64,000 bases of DNA from Petrosia ficiformis (GCA_947044365.1 OX345636.1:12419309-12483308); one strand, 5' to 3'. Counted from the stretch's first letter, positions 1-15,600 are shown. The notes: generated by a model from the sequence alone, not told the origin. A program made the numbers and translations.

Positions 1-45
1 TGAGGACATTATGAATGTGAACATACAGCACAATGCATGGTTTCC
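1..45 (-). repeat. Fragment of foldback family C
   Basis: The segment reading gaggacattatgaatgtgaa matches the terminal part of family C copies at 31787-32042 and 47604-47860. The rest of the element would lie left of the window. Bases 45-590 beyond it are unique-looking AT-rich DNA in which I see no gene. Confidence 0.5.
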
Positions 46-593
46 TGGGCACAAACAAAAACTCTTTTTCAAAATGAAGTAAGTTCCAATTTTAGATGAT
101 TCTGTTGGGATTTCAATAACATCGAATTTCCTGGGGGCTTTTGGTTAAACAAACAGGTTGTATGTAATGAAACACAATAACTAGAAAACTTTAAGTTTAA
201 AACATCAATAAGGATGATGCTGTACAAACACTGTACCATAGCACTACAGTTTCAAGATAAGTTAAGATTTTCCCAACGTATATTAATACTCATATAGATA
301 CACAATGAAATTTACGGTATTCAAACAAAAGGGAAATAGGATTGCCATAGAGAGATGTAATGTGTTCATTACAAACCAATGGGAAAACCTTTAGGTGTAT
401 CTATGTGGCTCTGTTTAATACTCCCATCAATAGAACACTTACAATATTTATCTTATATCAAATAACAACATATTCAGTTTTCACAACACACCTTATTTTA
501 ATAACTTGATAAAAACTCAGTCCCTTTACTAATTAATTACATATTTCAATGGTTGCTATGGTGATAATACACTGCTAAGTAATATGTATAATG

Positions 594-1490
594 TACACTA
601 TTGATAAGTACATACACTACTGATGATAACTAAGTGATAAGTACATACACTACTGATGATAACTAAGTGACAAGTACATACACTACTGATGATAACTAAG
701 TGATGAGTACATACACTACTGATGATAACTAAGTGATAAGTACATACACTACTGATGATAACTAAGTGATAACTAAGTGATAAGTACATACACTACTGAT
801 GATAACTAAGTGATAACTAAGTGATGAGTACATACACTACTGAAGGTACACTATTGATAAGTACATACACTACTGATGATAACTAAGTGACAAGTACATA
901 CACTACTGATGATAACTAAGTGATGAGTACATACACTACTGATGATAACTAAGTGATAAGTACATACACTACTGATGATAACTAAGTGATAAGTACATAC
1001 ACTACTGATGATAACTAAGTGATAACTAAGTGATAAGTACATACACTACTGATGATAACTAAGTGATAACTAAGTGATGAGTACATACACTACTGATGAT
1101 AACTAAGTGATAAGCACATACACTACTGATGATAACTAAGTGATAACTAAGTGATAAGTACATACACTACTGATGATAACTAAGTGATAACTAAGTGATA
1201 AGTACATACACTACTGATGATAACTAAGTGATAACTAAGTGATGAGTACATACACTACTGATGATAACTAAGTGATAAGTACATACACTACTGATGATAA
1301 CTAAGTGACAACTAAGTGATGAGTACATACACTACTGATGATAACTAAGTGATAAGTACATACACTACTGATGATAACTAAGTGATAACTAAGTGATAAG
1401 TACATACACTACTGATGATAACTAAGTGATAACTAAGTGATGAGTACATACACTACTGATGATAACTAAGTGATAAGCACATACACACAC
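594..1490. repeat. 33/44-bp tandem array
   Basis: The basic unit is about 33 bp (aagtgataagtacatacac followed by tactgatgataact). Many copies carry an extra 11-bp aagtgataact, so units alternate between 33 and 44 bp. An internal segment (about 590-840) is repeated from about 843, which shows higher-order duplication. Because the unit length is a multiple of 3, open frames arise by chance and should not be called genes. Confidence 0.95.
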
Positions 1491-1546
1491 TACCCTACAA
1501 AACAGTGGTGGCCTGTACACTGTACAGTAACTCGAGGACAAGTACA

Positions 1547-1784
1547 GTACCTGACTTTATTAAGTTTACATACTATGATGGAAGCTACACTTTAATAAGG
1601 TGATAGTCAACTGTACTTCTAAGTAGTACTATATATAGTACTACTTTGTACTGTAATGCATGAATCCTTATATGTGATAGCATAGTACTAAGGTGTAATA
1701 CTGAATAGTACATGTATATTCAAAGTACAGTGTAGTCAATGGAAGTACAGTGATAGTATGTAAACATAATAATGTCAGGTACTA
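1547..1784. mobile_element. Foldback (MITE-like) element, family E
   Basis: The ends are inverted: the left reads gtacctgac then ttaagtttacatactatgatgg with small gaps, and the right reads atagtatgtaaac then gtcaggtac. The interior has no open frame. Related copies are at 3222-3495 and about 27140-27465, with partial ones near 50830-50915 and 60785-60860. Repeated occurrence and inverted ends support a non-autonomous DNA transposon family. Confidence 0.7.
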
Positions 1785-1988
1785 TACATTTATCGCAATA
1801 TACGTTACATGTATATCACTAACTAATACCGATACTAAAAAAATGGCCGATAATGACAGATACCAATGACTGATCTGATTATACATGTACCAACATACAA
1901 TGCATATTTGAAACCAACATGTATAAAAATAAACCACATGGAAACACAATCATAAGGATTGCCCTGCAGGTCATAAAAAAGAGCTCAC

Positions 1989-2138
1989 TTGGTTGAATTT
2001 TATCTGGTGTTCTTCCATTTAGTTTTCTGTTATATTGTAACTGTTCACTTCCACTACTGTCGCTATAAATAACACAGTCTGAGTCCAGTTCCATGGATGA
2101 ATTAGACTGATTCCCATACTCTGTGTCTGTTTTATTTA
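1989..2138 (-). CDS. Exon 4 of the SIM-like gene
   Basis: The acceptor is ttttctaccag and the donor is CCAA|gtgagc. The exon carries 2 + 148 nt and reads VNKTDTEYGNQSNSS then MELDSDCVIYSDSSGSEQ. CVIYSDSS is a hydrophobic core followed by acidic/Ser residues, as in SUMO-interacting motifs. The ATG inside this exon (2094) could be mistaken for a gene start. Confidence 0.55.
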
Positions 2139-3555
2139 CTGGTAGAAAAGAAATTAAAAATGAAATGCCTATATACGTACATGATATTAAGTTTATATAC
2201 TATGTATAGCCTACCATAACCTAGGTAACTTTGGAGTTGGTAACAAATTGCCTACTCCAAAGTTACCTAGTGGATGGTAAAAAGTAGTAGTTGCAACCAT
2301 CAAGGAACATGTTATCACAAAGTAGAAGCATGCTCTATTCACTGGCAATATAGAGTTGGGAACTTGTTGCCAATTCCAAAGTTGTCTAGTGGATGGTAGA
2401 CTATTTCTATTGACTTAATACTTCTATTGACTACACTGTACATTGTGACTGAAGTATATTGTATGATGGTGACATCTCCTGCATAGTGTGCACATGGAAG
2501 GTCTACACTGTACATTGTGACTGAAGTATATTGTATGATGGTGACATCTCCTGCATAGTGTGCACATGGAAGGTCTACACTGTACATTGTGACTGAAGTA
2601 TATTGTATGATGGTGACATCTCCTGCATAGTGTGCACATGGAAGGTCTACATACAATATATAAAACTCACCACATCAAAGATATGATGTCACCATCATAC
2701 TACATGTATATATAGATATACGTACATGTACATCAAACTCATGGAAAAGCTACTATGGTCCATCACTACAGTTTACACATTATGAGCTTCATAAAGAGGA
2801 CAGATAGTGGTTTGAAATTGAGAATGGGAATCAGTTTAGGAATCAGACCTAATACATGTATAACTCAGTAGGCAGTGAGAAATTACCTTTCAGTTTATTT
2901 TTTTCTTTCTCTCGTTTTCTTACTCTTCTGCTTTTCTTCTTCTTCTTGGTTGTTGTAGAGGGTCCGATATTCATTTCTTTTGATGGTGATGAAAGTGAGG
3001 ATGACTCGATCACAATGTACTCCTTCTCATCATCAATTACAATAACATCTTTATTACTTAATCCTGTAATAATAATAATACACTGAATTACATATTAGTG
3101 ACATTACTGGACTTTATTACATTTACATATTAGTGACATTACTGGACTTTATTACATTTACATATTAGTGACATTACTGGACTTTATTACATTTACATAT
3201 TAGTGACATTACTGGACTTTATTAAGTATACATACTACGATGGGAGCTCCACTTTAATAAAAAGATAGCCAACTGTACTTCTAAGTAGTACTATAGTACT
3301 ATTTTGTACTGTAATCATAGTAATATGTAGATTCCCTTTATATTTGTATGTGATAGCATAGTACAAAGGTGTAATACTGTGTAGTATATTCAAAGTACAA
3401 TGTACATGTACTTCACTCACACTATCACTATACTTCCATTGTAGTCAATGGAAGTATAGGGATAGTATGCAAACTTAATAATGTCAGGTACTGTACATTG
3501 TGTTGTTAATATTGTACAATGTACATGACTACATACATGTACCAACATACAGAAA

Positions 3556-3612
<57 letters not shown>

Positions 3613-6600
3613 ACACACACACACACTTATACACAAACACACACACAAGGGAATACAGTGTGCCCATGTACATGTATGTAAATGGTGATGTTTTAGTTAA
3701 CCATTACTACAACACAAACCCCTTTTAGTAAGGCATTGTGACTTTTAGTTACTATAACTAACTGAAATGAAAATTGGCCAATAATGGGCACTTTTATTTA
3801 GTTAACTAAAACCCCTTTAGTTGGCCTAATATTACCTTATAGTTACATATTAACTATAACTAAAATTGTAGTCATGCTATAATTACTTATAATTAAATGT
3901 GGTCATTATTTGTCAAACTAAAATAACACTAAATAGTTTTTTTTGATTCAACATATAAACAGATACATCATATAATGTATAGTGATGATATCAGATCTGA
4001 TGATATCAGGCAATTTGGATATGAAATATTAATGTATAATAGGGTAGAGCTATAATTCACTACAAAAATAATAAAAAGGATTTTAAAAAATGAAAGAGAT
4101 AAGTAGGGATGTATATCAAAAAGCACATGGAACAAGATGACTTTGGCAAATAAATTAAATACCACTTCCACATAACAACCATACATAAGTATATATAGCT
4201 AGAGTAAAGGCAAAATAAAGAAGTGATACTTACATTTATGTTCGGTTATTATGTGGAAGTGGTGTTTACTGTGGAAGTGGTATTTCATTTCTTTGCCAAA
4301 GTCATCTTGTTCCTGTGTTTTTTTCAGTTTTAATATACATCCCTACTTATAGCATTTTATTATTTTTGATATCATAGACAGTATCACACTATTGCACAAG
4401 TCACCTTTAGGCAATCAATAATCACAAAACATAATTTTCAACTCTAGTGTATGAATTTTATTACGCAATTACCATATTATAAATGCAACCCTTGTGCATA
4501 AATATTCATGTATCTAGCATGCTAGCAAAAGGCGTAAAACATTATTGACCAACAGACACAATGGCTAGGAAAATTCATAAAACACAACAGCAATAATGGC
4601 TTAGAGCCAGCCATAAAGGGCAATATTAAAGCAGCCATCATGGCTTAGAAAATATGAAGTAAAACAGGAACACTGAATGCCCAGTTTTGAGAACTGGGAA
4701 TGGTGTACAACAAAGTTTCTGTAGTAGTGAAAAGGGGTAAATGCAATCGGCACATGCTTTATCTACTCATATCCATAGTAATGATAATATACATTATCAT
4801 CTGACACATATACTATAATAGAAGGCTGTGGATATTTATGGTTATTACATCCCTCTATTTGAAACTCCTGGGAGAACACCAAGGAAGTTGGTGGGTTTAC
4901 TGAAGTGCATGTACATGTCAGGCAGGGGAAGAAATAGGTACTGGTCATTGGAGATTTTCCAACCATTTAGGCACACACATTAGTATAAACATACATATAC
5001 ATGTACATGTACATAATGTACACGGATAGACACACACATTAGTATAAACATACAATTATGCTAAATATAGTATAGACATATACTGTATATAATATACATG
5101 AATAGATACAGACACAGACAGACACATAGACACATGTACATGTACATTAGTGCCTGTATATAAACAAGACACACAGACAGACATATAAACACATGTACAT
5201 GTACATTAGTGCATGTACATGTTGTATATAACACACGACACACAGACAGACAGCTAGACACATGTACATGTACATTAGTGCCTGTATATAAACAAGACAC
5301 ACAGACAGACATATAAACACATGTACATGTACATTAGTGCATGTACATGTTGTATATAACACACGACACACAGACAGACAGCTAGACACATGTACATGTA
5401 CATTAGTGCCTGTATATAAACAAGACACACAGACAGACATATAAACACATGTACATGTACATTAGTGCATGTACATGTTGTATATAACACACGACACACA
5501 GACAGACAGCTAGACACATGTACATGTACATTAGTGCCTGTATATAAACAAGACACACAGACAGACACATAAACACATGTACATGTACATTAGTGCATGT
5601 ATATGTTGTATATAACACACGACACACAGACAGACAGCTAGACACAATAAACACATGCCAATATATTAGCTGTTTCCTGTATGAACATGCACTACTGTGC
5701 TGATTCTACACAATTGTTATTAAAGGGATTGTTTCTAAATTTAGTAACAATTTTAATCAAATGGGTGTGGTCTCCATATTAATTAGTGCTTTAACAATAA
5801 GTTTGAGAAGGGCACAGATGCTAGTTTGCTATGAAGTTTTCAAGAAAAGTCCTTGATTAAAATCATGTGGAGCTACATACATTGTTACCACAGTTTATAG
5901 TGTAGCATAATAGACAATTTTACAAGTGATGTCACTCATAAACGACTTCCAGATAATTGTTCATGGATTAAGCCATGAAGACAACTACACAACAGATTGT
6001 ATTGGTGAATAACAACAGTAATCACTTGACAGTTTTCGGTAGCAAGAATGAGCATGTACCCATGTTTAATGTTTATCAATTGCTATGAAATCTATCAGTC
6101 AAATGTCCTACTATTATTTTACATCATACCAAATCAACAAGTCATATTTAATATCATGTAATAAACATGTGGGGTGGACTCTGGTGGTTACCCTCAGCAT
6201 CATTTGGAAGTGTGAAAGATGAGTAGTGATGTGCGATACGTACAGATATATCAAAATATTGATATTTTCATTTAATATCATGATACCATATTGGCTTTTG
6301 AGTGTATCGATACACTAGTGTGGGTAATTTAGTAAACATGGTTTTTCCATTTGTCTAATTTTATACCTAAAAGCGATTGTAACAAGTTAGTGTGCATATA
6401 ACTTTGATTGACTATTTCTTGACAAATACAACTAATCAATTATTATTTCAAATATCGTGATACTGTATCGTATTGTGATATTTTTAGCATCCCTAAAGAT
6501 GAGCTTTCAACTGCATCTCATTTCATTCCTATATTTGTCTCTAGGCCTAAGTTACTCCATTGAGAACATTGAGCTGACTCTAAGCTTTCTGCCATGACGG

Positions 6601-9600
6601 CCACTTTCTAGCTCCACCTATTTAATTTCATGCATGTGATTGAAGCCAAAAAACATAAAACTGTTGTCTACTTGATTTGAATTCACGCTGAGCTTCTACA
6701 TGTATACTAGGAATTATGAAGGATTGGTATGGGTATATAACACACATACACATTCATACATACATATATAATATTATCTCAGTATAATAATTAATATTAT
6801 AGTCAAGTTAATATTGTCTGCAAATTGTTTTCATGTCAGTAATTATTGTTCCTGTTTCCTAATCACACTCGTGGCGAGGGTTCTGCACTGTGAGTGCATA
6901 CATTATAATTAGTGCTTGAATGAATATCAATGTCTTTTAAGTGGCTTTCAAATACATTTGTTTTTTTGGGTATTGGAATATTTATTACACATACGCAGAA
7001 ACTCAACATATGGACGTGATTCTTGCTCTATGATCAACATACAGTATAGGTCAATACAATGTCACTATTAGAGTTTTTAATATGTTTTGAAGCATGGGCC
7101 AAATTGGCCCAAAGATGGTTAGTGTGTGCGCCATTGGGAATATATCTTGAGCCAATTAACAAAGAGTTAATGCTGTTAGTGACAATATAATTATAATTAA
7201 CTGCGCCACTGGCCCAAAGAGAGAACTGTGCAGTGCCAAATAAGGAGGTTTTTAGCCCAATGGTATACCATATGAGCTTATCAAAAAAACTGCATTGTAC
7301 AGTGTACTGTATATGTAAGTTAAGGAAGTTGCGTCATTTTGGGAGGCTCTGTCAATTAATAGGCATGGCACATAAAAGAACATGTGTTTGAGCTACAGGC
7401 CAGCACTAATAACTGTTGTATATAGCAAAGAAACAGTATAATGATCATGCAAGAATCTTTAACAAGTACAAGTAGGTATAATAAGTTGTTGAGTTTCAGA
7501 CATGAAGAATTCATCATTGAAGGAGTACTTCAGTTTCATCAAAGATCTGTGTACTTAGACTGCAGTCACAGTTTTTGAGTATACAGAAAGGTAGAGACAC
7601 TATATAGTACCATCAGCAATTGTGGATACACAATTATCGCAAAGCAATTATAGAGATACCAATATATCTTGTTTTGTTTACATGTTATGTCCATTAATTA
7701 ACCAAGCACCCCAAGAATGGAGTGGGCAGTTTAGTAAACCTGGTTTGTCTAATTTGTTTAATTTCATACCTAAAGTACAAGCTAGTGTGCATAGCTTTCT
7801 TTTACTATTTGTTGATAAATACCACCAAACAGGACATTTATTTTCATTATATAAGAAGTTCAAATATATTCATACTATTATATCGTGTCGGAAATTTAAG
7901 ATAGATATACAAATCAAGAAAAAATCTGGAACAGAACCCAGGACTTTCCGATCAATAGTCAGATGTTCTATCAACTAAGCCACTTAAGGAGAGACACTTA
8001 GCTGAATTTGCCTGTACCTAAGTACATGTAGTAGACATTGTCTATGAAACCGGCTTGGTTCACATGGCTCAGTTGATAGGGCATCTGACTAGTAATCCAA
8101 AGGTCCTGGGTTCAAATCCCAGATGTTTTTCTGGATTTGTGTCTCTCTACATTTCCAATACATATCAACCTGGCTAGTTCGATTATTAATGTATAGATAC
8201 ATGTATATAGATACATGTATTGTATTGTGATAATTTTGGCAGCAATAAACAACACTATTTTTAGTGATATCACACATCACTACAAAATATTTAAAATATT
8301 TGAAAATTCATTCAGCCCATGTTTTACATGTGTGGTTGACTAACTATACGTGTACATGTACATGTACATGTACATGTACAATACAATTTACATTGCACAA
8401 GTAGAGGTACAGAATGTACATATGTACATAATTACATTACACATCATAGTACATGTACATATACATGTACATGTACATGTACAATACAATTTACATTGCA
8501 CAAGTAGAGGTACAGAATGTACATATGTACATAATTACATTACACATCATAGTACATGTACATATACATGTATAATATAATTTACATTGCACAAGTAGAG
8601 GTACAGAATGTACATATGTACATAATTGCATTACACATCATAGTACATGTACATATACATGTACATGTACAGGTATAATACATGCATAAGTACAGGTAGA
8701 AAATGCGTACATGCTTCATACATCAAAGTACATGTACATGTACATACATGTACACAAAGAAATTTACATGCATATATGCATCAAATTTGCACATACATAC
8801 CATAGCATATCCATACATCACAGTAGTTCCTGTATTATCAGGCTATATGTGTACATGTACATGTACATTGTATTGTATGCATGTACCATACATGTACATG
8901 TACATGTACCATACATGTACATGTACACGTGCAATTACATCATTAAAATTGAGTTTTTAGTTTCATTATAATACGTAAATACTATAAATAATTATTGTTA
9001 TTATTTTGTTCACTAGATGAATTAATTAACAGTTTTAAATAACGGGATATTTCCTGTGATGTCATAATAACATTATTATGAAATTCCCCTATGAATAGGG
9101 AACTATATTATGTTGAATAGGGGATTTTCCCTTCTTTAGAGGAGGGCAATTACCAAATCTAATATAAACTATAACACAAACAGGAACTAATATTAAAAAA
9201 ATGTGCATTCTTAATAGATGGGATAATTGATAAACAAACAAGTAGTGATACAATGAATCCTTAAAACATCAATACAACTTACATCAATACATCCATACAC
9301 ACATTAGATATACATCAATCAATATTACACATTAATACATTAATACATCCGCACACACGTTAATACATCCGCACACACATTAGTACATCGACACACACAT
9401 TAATACATGTACATCCGCACACACGTTAATACATCCGCACACACATTAGTACATCGACACACACATTAATACATGTACATCCACACACACATTAATACAT
9501 CCACACACACATTAGTACATCCACACACACATTAATACATTCATATACACATTAGTACATCGACACACACATTAATACATGTACATCCACACACACATTA

Positions 9601-12600
9601 ATACATCGACACACACATTAATACATGTACATCCACACACACATTAATACATCCACACACACATTAGTACATCCACACACACATTAATACATGTACATCC
9701 ACACACACATTAGTACATCCACACACACATTAATACATTCATATACACATTAGTACATCCACACACACATTAATACATCTATATACACATTAGTACATGC
9801 ACATCCCTATGCAGTACATTAATACATTAATAATTAACATTAATACATCAATACATACATTACTACATCATTAATACATACATTAACACATCTACATGTA
9901 CATATACATTAATACATCAATACATACATGTACATATACTTCACTTGTACAGTATGCAGGGTATCATACAGCGTGGAGGAAGGGAGTTTCCATACTTATA
10001 CCAAATTTTTACCTCAGCATGCATGTGCATAAAATTATTAATCAATGACCCATGCTTTAGTCATTCACTCCCTCCATCAGTATATGGGAATACATCTACA
10101 ATATCAACTGAACAATACAGTCCCTATCTACAAAAAAACATTATAAAGCTGAAATACATGCTACTATAGCCTAGGCTCTAGCTCTATAAGATGGCAGTGA
10201 ACAAGAGCCTGTTCTGTACAGCACCTTGGATATCCTGATCTCGTTCCAAACCAGGAGCAGATCTTGGCTGTATTATTGTGTACTACAAACTGATATACCT
10301 TCTAGTGACTATGTGTTATTTTGTACATGTGCAAACAGTTGAATCCAGGCTCTTTTTCTCCCACCATCTTGAGCCTGGGTACAAAGCTAACATGCTGCAT
10401 TTGTGTAGTTTCAAAGCTGTACACATGCAGGTTTAGTATGTACAGTATTTGTCAATAAAAGGTCACCATACAGTACAGTAATTACTCAGTAGTTTCATTA
10501 TCACACTACAGTAATTCAACAGTAGTTTTAACAGTAATTGGTGTACTGTAATTACTATACTATACTATACTGACAGTAGAACTAAGGTAATTATTGTTAC
10601 TGTATGGTGACATTTAATTCTGTACATGTACAGGATGTTATCGGAGATGTAGAAAGAAAGAAAGAAAGAAAGACACCTGAGTCAATGGAAAAATGAAAAT
10701 GAGAGTTGCCTCAGGTGGGATTCGAACCCATGACACTCTGTACTCCGGACAGATGCTCTACTAACTGAGCTACCAAGGCAGCTCAGCTGGCAGGGTCCGA
10801 ATCAAACATTTCATACGCCTGTATGAACAGGCTAACTTGACACTGGGCATTAGGTGAAGGCCGGGGTAATGAAACCACCAAAGACACCAACACCAAACCT
10901 AAGCATATACATGTACACATGTACATGATGTTATCGGAGATGTAGAAATGTACATGTGATTGTACATGTGTGCAGGATGTGTACAAGGGTGTGGAAACAC
11001 TGAACCAATGGCAGGAGATTTTAACTTATTTTCATCACTCTTGTCCTGCTCCCCATATACTTTGTATAAAGTTTAGTTTCAATTTACCAGACATTCACTA
11101 GACAATATCCTACATGATTGGCTATTTCCAAACACTGAGTGTGCGTAGGACAGTAAAAAGTAGACATTGTATGCATCTACTTTTCTGTATACATGTATAT
11201 GTAGCACATTCACATGTACATGTATATTAGTGTTGCTATATAATACATATACATTAGTGTTGCTATATAATACATATACATTAGTGTTGCTATATAATAC
11301 ATATACATTAGTGTTGCTATATAATACATATACATTAGTGTTGCTATATAATACATGTACATTAGTGTTGCTATATAATACATATACATTAGTGTTGCTA
11401 TATAATACATATACATTAGTGTTGCTATATAATACATATACATTAGTGTTGCTATATAATACATGTACATTAGTGTTGCTATATAATACATGTACATTAG
11501 TGTTGCTATATAATACATGTACATGTACATTAGTGTTGCTATATAATACATGTACATTAGTGTTGCTATATAATACATATACATTAGTGTTGCTATATAA
11601 TACATGTACATTAGTGTTGCTATATAATACATATACATTAGTGTTGCTATATAATACATGTACATTAGTGTTGCTATATAATACATATACATTAGTGTTG
11701 CTATATAATACATATACATTAGTGTTGCTATATAATACATGTACATTAGTGTTGCTATATAATACATATACATTAGTGTTGCTATATAATACATGTACAT
11801 TAGTGTTGCTATATAATACATATACATTAGTGTTGCTATATAATACATGTACATTAGTGTTGCTATATAATACATATACATTAGTGTTGCTATATAATAC
11901 ATATACATTAGTGTTGCTATATAATACATATACATTAGTGTTGCTATATAATACATGTATATTAGTGTTGCTATATAATACATGTACATTAGTGTTGCTA
12001 TATAATACATATACATTAGTGTTGTATGTACAGTATATAATAGTTTGACAATAATGACCACTTTTAGTTATAGTTATATATAGTACGACTAGTTTATCAA
12101 CTTTTAGTTAAAGTTGACTAAGGCTTACTAAAAGGGTTTTAGTTTTAGTTAACTAACTAGAATTGCCCATTATTGGCCAATTTTTATTTAATTTAGTTAT
12201 AGTTATTGCAATAGACTTGTAATTTAGTTTAACTGAAAGTCACAATGCCTTACTAAAACAACACATACATTGTCATGTACATGTACATGTACATTGTACA
12301 TATACATGTACATGTACATGTATTATTTACATGCAATTAGGCCCCAAGATGTGAGCAGCATGTTTGAAGGAGTGTGTGTATTGTGATAAGCTAAAGAGTT
12401 GTTTGGTCACTCTGGTGGAACTTTTATCTAAGGATTCTTCTTGGTGATTAATTCCAGTGTTTTAGACAGCAGAGAAAACAAGGAACTTAATATTCTACTT
12501 AAGAACAAGGAAGGATGCTTCCACTTACAACATAGCCTGCTGCATCTGAAACTGGTATTTGAACTGACCAGTTATAATTCAATTTAATAACCTTTCAATT

Positions 12601-15600
12601 GTAGATTATTGTGTTAATTATGTCATTTCATTACACACAGAAAACTAACAATTAATTGTGTATTTAATCCAACAAGATGTATACACATGTACATCATAAC
12701 AGAGTATTAAAGTATCAGGTGTGGTTAACACATACATACATAATTACATTATAAACAGCAAAACTAACTATAGTTACTGTATGTGAATAACCTTATTCAT
12801 AGGGTCAATATACACTACTGAATAAATAAAACACTTTAATACCTGAAGTGGTAAAGTACAAATGTACATGCAGTACAGTACAGTACAACACAGTACAGTA
12901 CAGTACAGTACAGTATAGTACAGTACAGTACAGTACAGTACAGTACAGTACAGTACAGTACAGTACAGTACAGTACAGTACAGTACAGTACAGTAACAGT
13001 ACAGTACAGTACAGTACTGTACAGTACAGTACAGTACAGTACAGTATAGTACAGTACAGTACTGTACAGTACAGTACAGTACAATACCACACAGTACAGT
13101 ATACTATAGTACGTACGTACAGTACAATACAATACAACTCTAATGACCAGACAATTCCTGTTTATTAAGATTTCCAGAACACACATCCCATAAACTGAAA
13201 ACATGATTGACTGTCTATTAATTACACAATATCTTTAATATAATCAAGGAATGCTGATTGCCTAACTTCAATAGGTCCATAATCGTCACCAAATGACCTA
13301 ACTATATTTAATAAATATGGATCACAGTTAGAGTACAAAATGATGCATCATTTATGACAATTGAGGAAATCAGAACCAGATTAACATAACTACACAGAGA
13401 ATAATATTTCATAGGATTCTTGAAGCCATCATGCAACAATGAAACTATACATGTGCATAACCATTGCAACCAATTTGGTCTCTTGCATGCTAATGCATTT
13501 GTATATATTCCTCGCCAAGAATACATACAGTACAGTAACTTACGTTATGGTACTATACCGTACAGTACTGTACCCTACAGTACAATACAGTACAGTACAG
13601 TACAGTACAGTAACTTACGTTATTGTACCATACTGTACAGTACTGTACCCTACAGTACAGTACAGTACAGTACAGTTCAGTTACAGTAAAGTATAGTATA
13701 GTACAGTACAGGATAGTACAGTACAGTATAGTACAGTATAGTACAGTATAGTACAGTATAGTACAGTTTTTTTTTTTTCTTTTTTATTATAATAATGAAA
13801 ATAATAAGTTAACATAAGAGGACGAGTAAACATATATGATTATTTAAATAGTGACCCTGCCCTCATGAAGGGCAAGGTCAATGTCTGAGTCAGGAGAAAT
13901 AAAACAGTTACGGAAGAGGGACCGTGACCCTCATAAACACATAATAGTTGATCTTAGCAAAGAGAAATACAGTACAGTTACAGTACAGTATAGTACAGTA
14001 TAGTACAGTATAGTACAGTACAGTACATTATGGTACAGTATAGTACAGTACAGTTACAGTACAGTATAGTACAGTATAGTACAGTATAGTACAGTATAGT
14101 ACAGTACAGTACATTATGGTACAGTATAGTACAGTATAGTACAGTACAGTACATTATGGTACAGTATAGTACAGTACAGTTACAGTACAGTATAGTACAG
14201 TATAGTACAGTATAGTACTGTACAGTACATTATGGTACAGTATAGTATAGTACAGTTGCAGTACAGTTACAGTACAGTATAGTACAGTATAGTACAGTAT
14301 AGTACAGTATAGTACAGTATAGTACTGTACAGTACATTATGGTACAGTATAGTACAGTACAGTTACAGTACAGTATAGTACAGTATAGTACAGTATAGTA
14401 CAGTATAGTACTGTACAGTACGGTACAGTACATTATGCTACAGTATAATACAGTACAGTACATTATGCTACAGTATAGTACAGTACAGTATGGTAGTATA
14501 TAATGGTACGATACTATAAGGTACAGTACAGTACAGTACAGTACAGTACAGTACAGTACAATACCACATAGTACAGTATACTATAGTACGTACGTACAGT
14601 ACAGTACAGTACTGTACTGTACAGTACAGTACAGTACAGTATAATACCACATAGTACAGTATACTATAGTACGTACGTACGGTACAATGCAATACAACTC
14701 TAATGACTAGACAATTCCTGTTTATTAAGATTTCCAGAACACACATCCCATAAACTGAAAACATGATTGACTGTCTATTAATTACACAATATCTTTAATA
14801 TAATCAAGGAATGCTGATTGCCTAACTTCAATAGGTCCATAATCGTCACCAAATGACCTAACTATATTTGACAAATATGAATCATAGTTAGTGTATAAAA
14901 TGATGCATCATTTATGACAATTGAGGAAATCAGAACCAGATTAACAGAAACATATTAGAATAAATATTTCATAGGATTCTTGAAGCCATCATACAACAAT
15001 GAAACTATACATGTGCATTACCATAGCAACCAATTTTGTGTGTGCATGCTGTATACATTCCTCACCAAGAATACATAAACATTGATAATTGGTGTACATA
15101 TCAATTCAACAACACAGTAGAGAGATCATAATTACTGTATTATACTGATAGCATAACAAAGATATTTACTGTTACTGTATGGTGATGTATATTGATATTC
15201 TTGATGAAACACTAAATACAAATTTTAATAAATTAGCTTGAAACAATCGTCCTTGGTGGACAGGTACTTGTACTAAAAATTATTAATCAATTTAATAATT
15301 ATTCATGCATACAATGTTATCTAAACATTACATGTATGCATGTGTACATGTACATGTACGTGTATGTATTATAATTACATATGTACACATGTGCTCAGGG
15401 GTTTCACACAGTAGGGGGGAAGGAGTGATAACCCCTAACTTGAGTCACTAGATTTCATAATTTAGTGTACTGTACTGCACTGTACTATAATGTGCTGTAC
15501 TGTATTGTATTGTACTGTATTGTACTGTACTGCATTTTACTATACTGTACTGTACTGTACTGTACTGTACTGTACTATACTGTACTATACTGTACTATAC

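Noticed and set aside
11..80. Plus-strand exon ending AAAATGAA|gtaagt
   Set aside because: The 5' part is the terminus of foldback family C; a single donor-like site is not enough.
594..1490. CRISPR array
   Set aside because: Regular spacing, but no unique spacers; units are contiguous, and the context is a eukaryotic satellite.
594..1490. Hammerhead ribozyme (CTGATGA motif in each unit)
   Set aside because: The motif is present, but the following GAAA core and pairing stems are missing.
10707..10780. Functional tRNA gene
   Set aside because: It folds well but has C instead of U33, a serine-type anticodon without the long variable arm, and belongs to a repeated SINE.
11167..12061. Open frames of 293 (plus) and 283 (minus) codons
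   Set aside because: Both follow the 27-bp satellite exactly, repeating a nine-residue word; the unit length is divisible by three, so they are artefacts.
12805..14764. Tyr/Cys/Thr/Val-rich frames in pentanucleotide arrays
   Set aside because: Five-codon periodic translations of (cagta)n; not genes.
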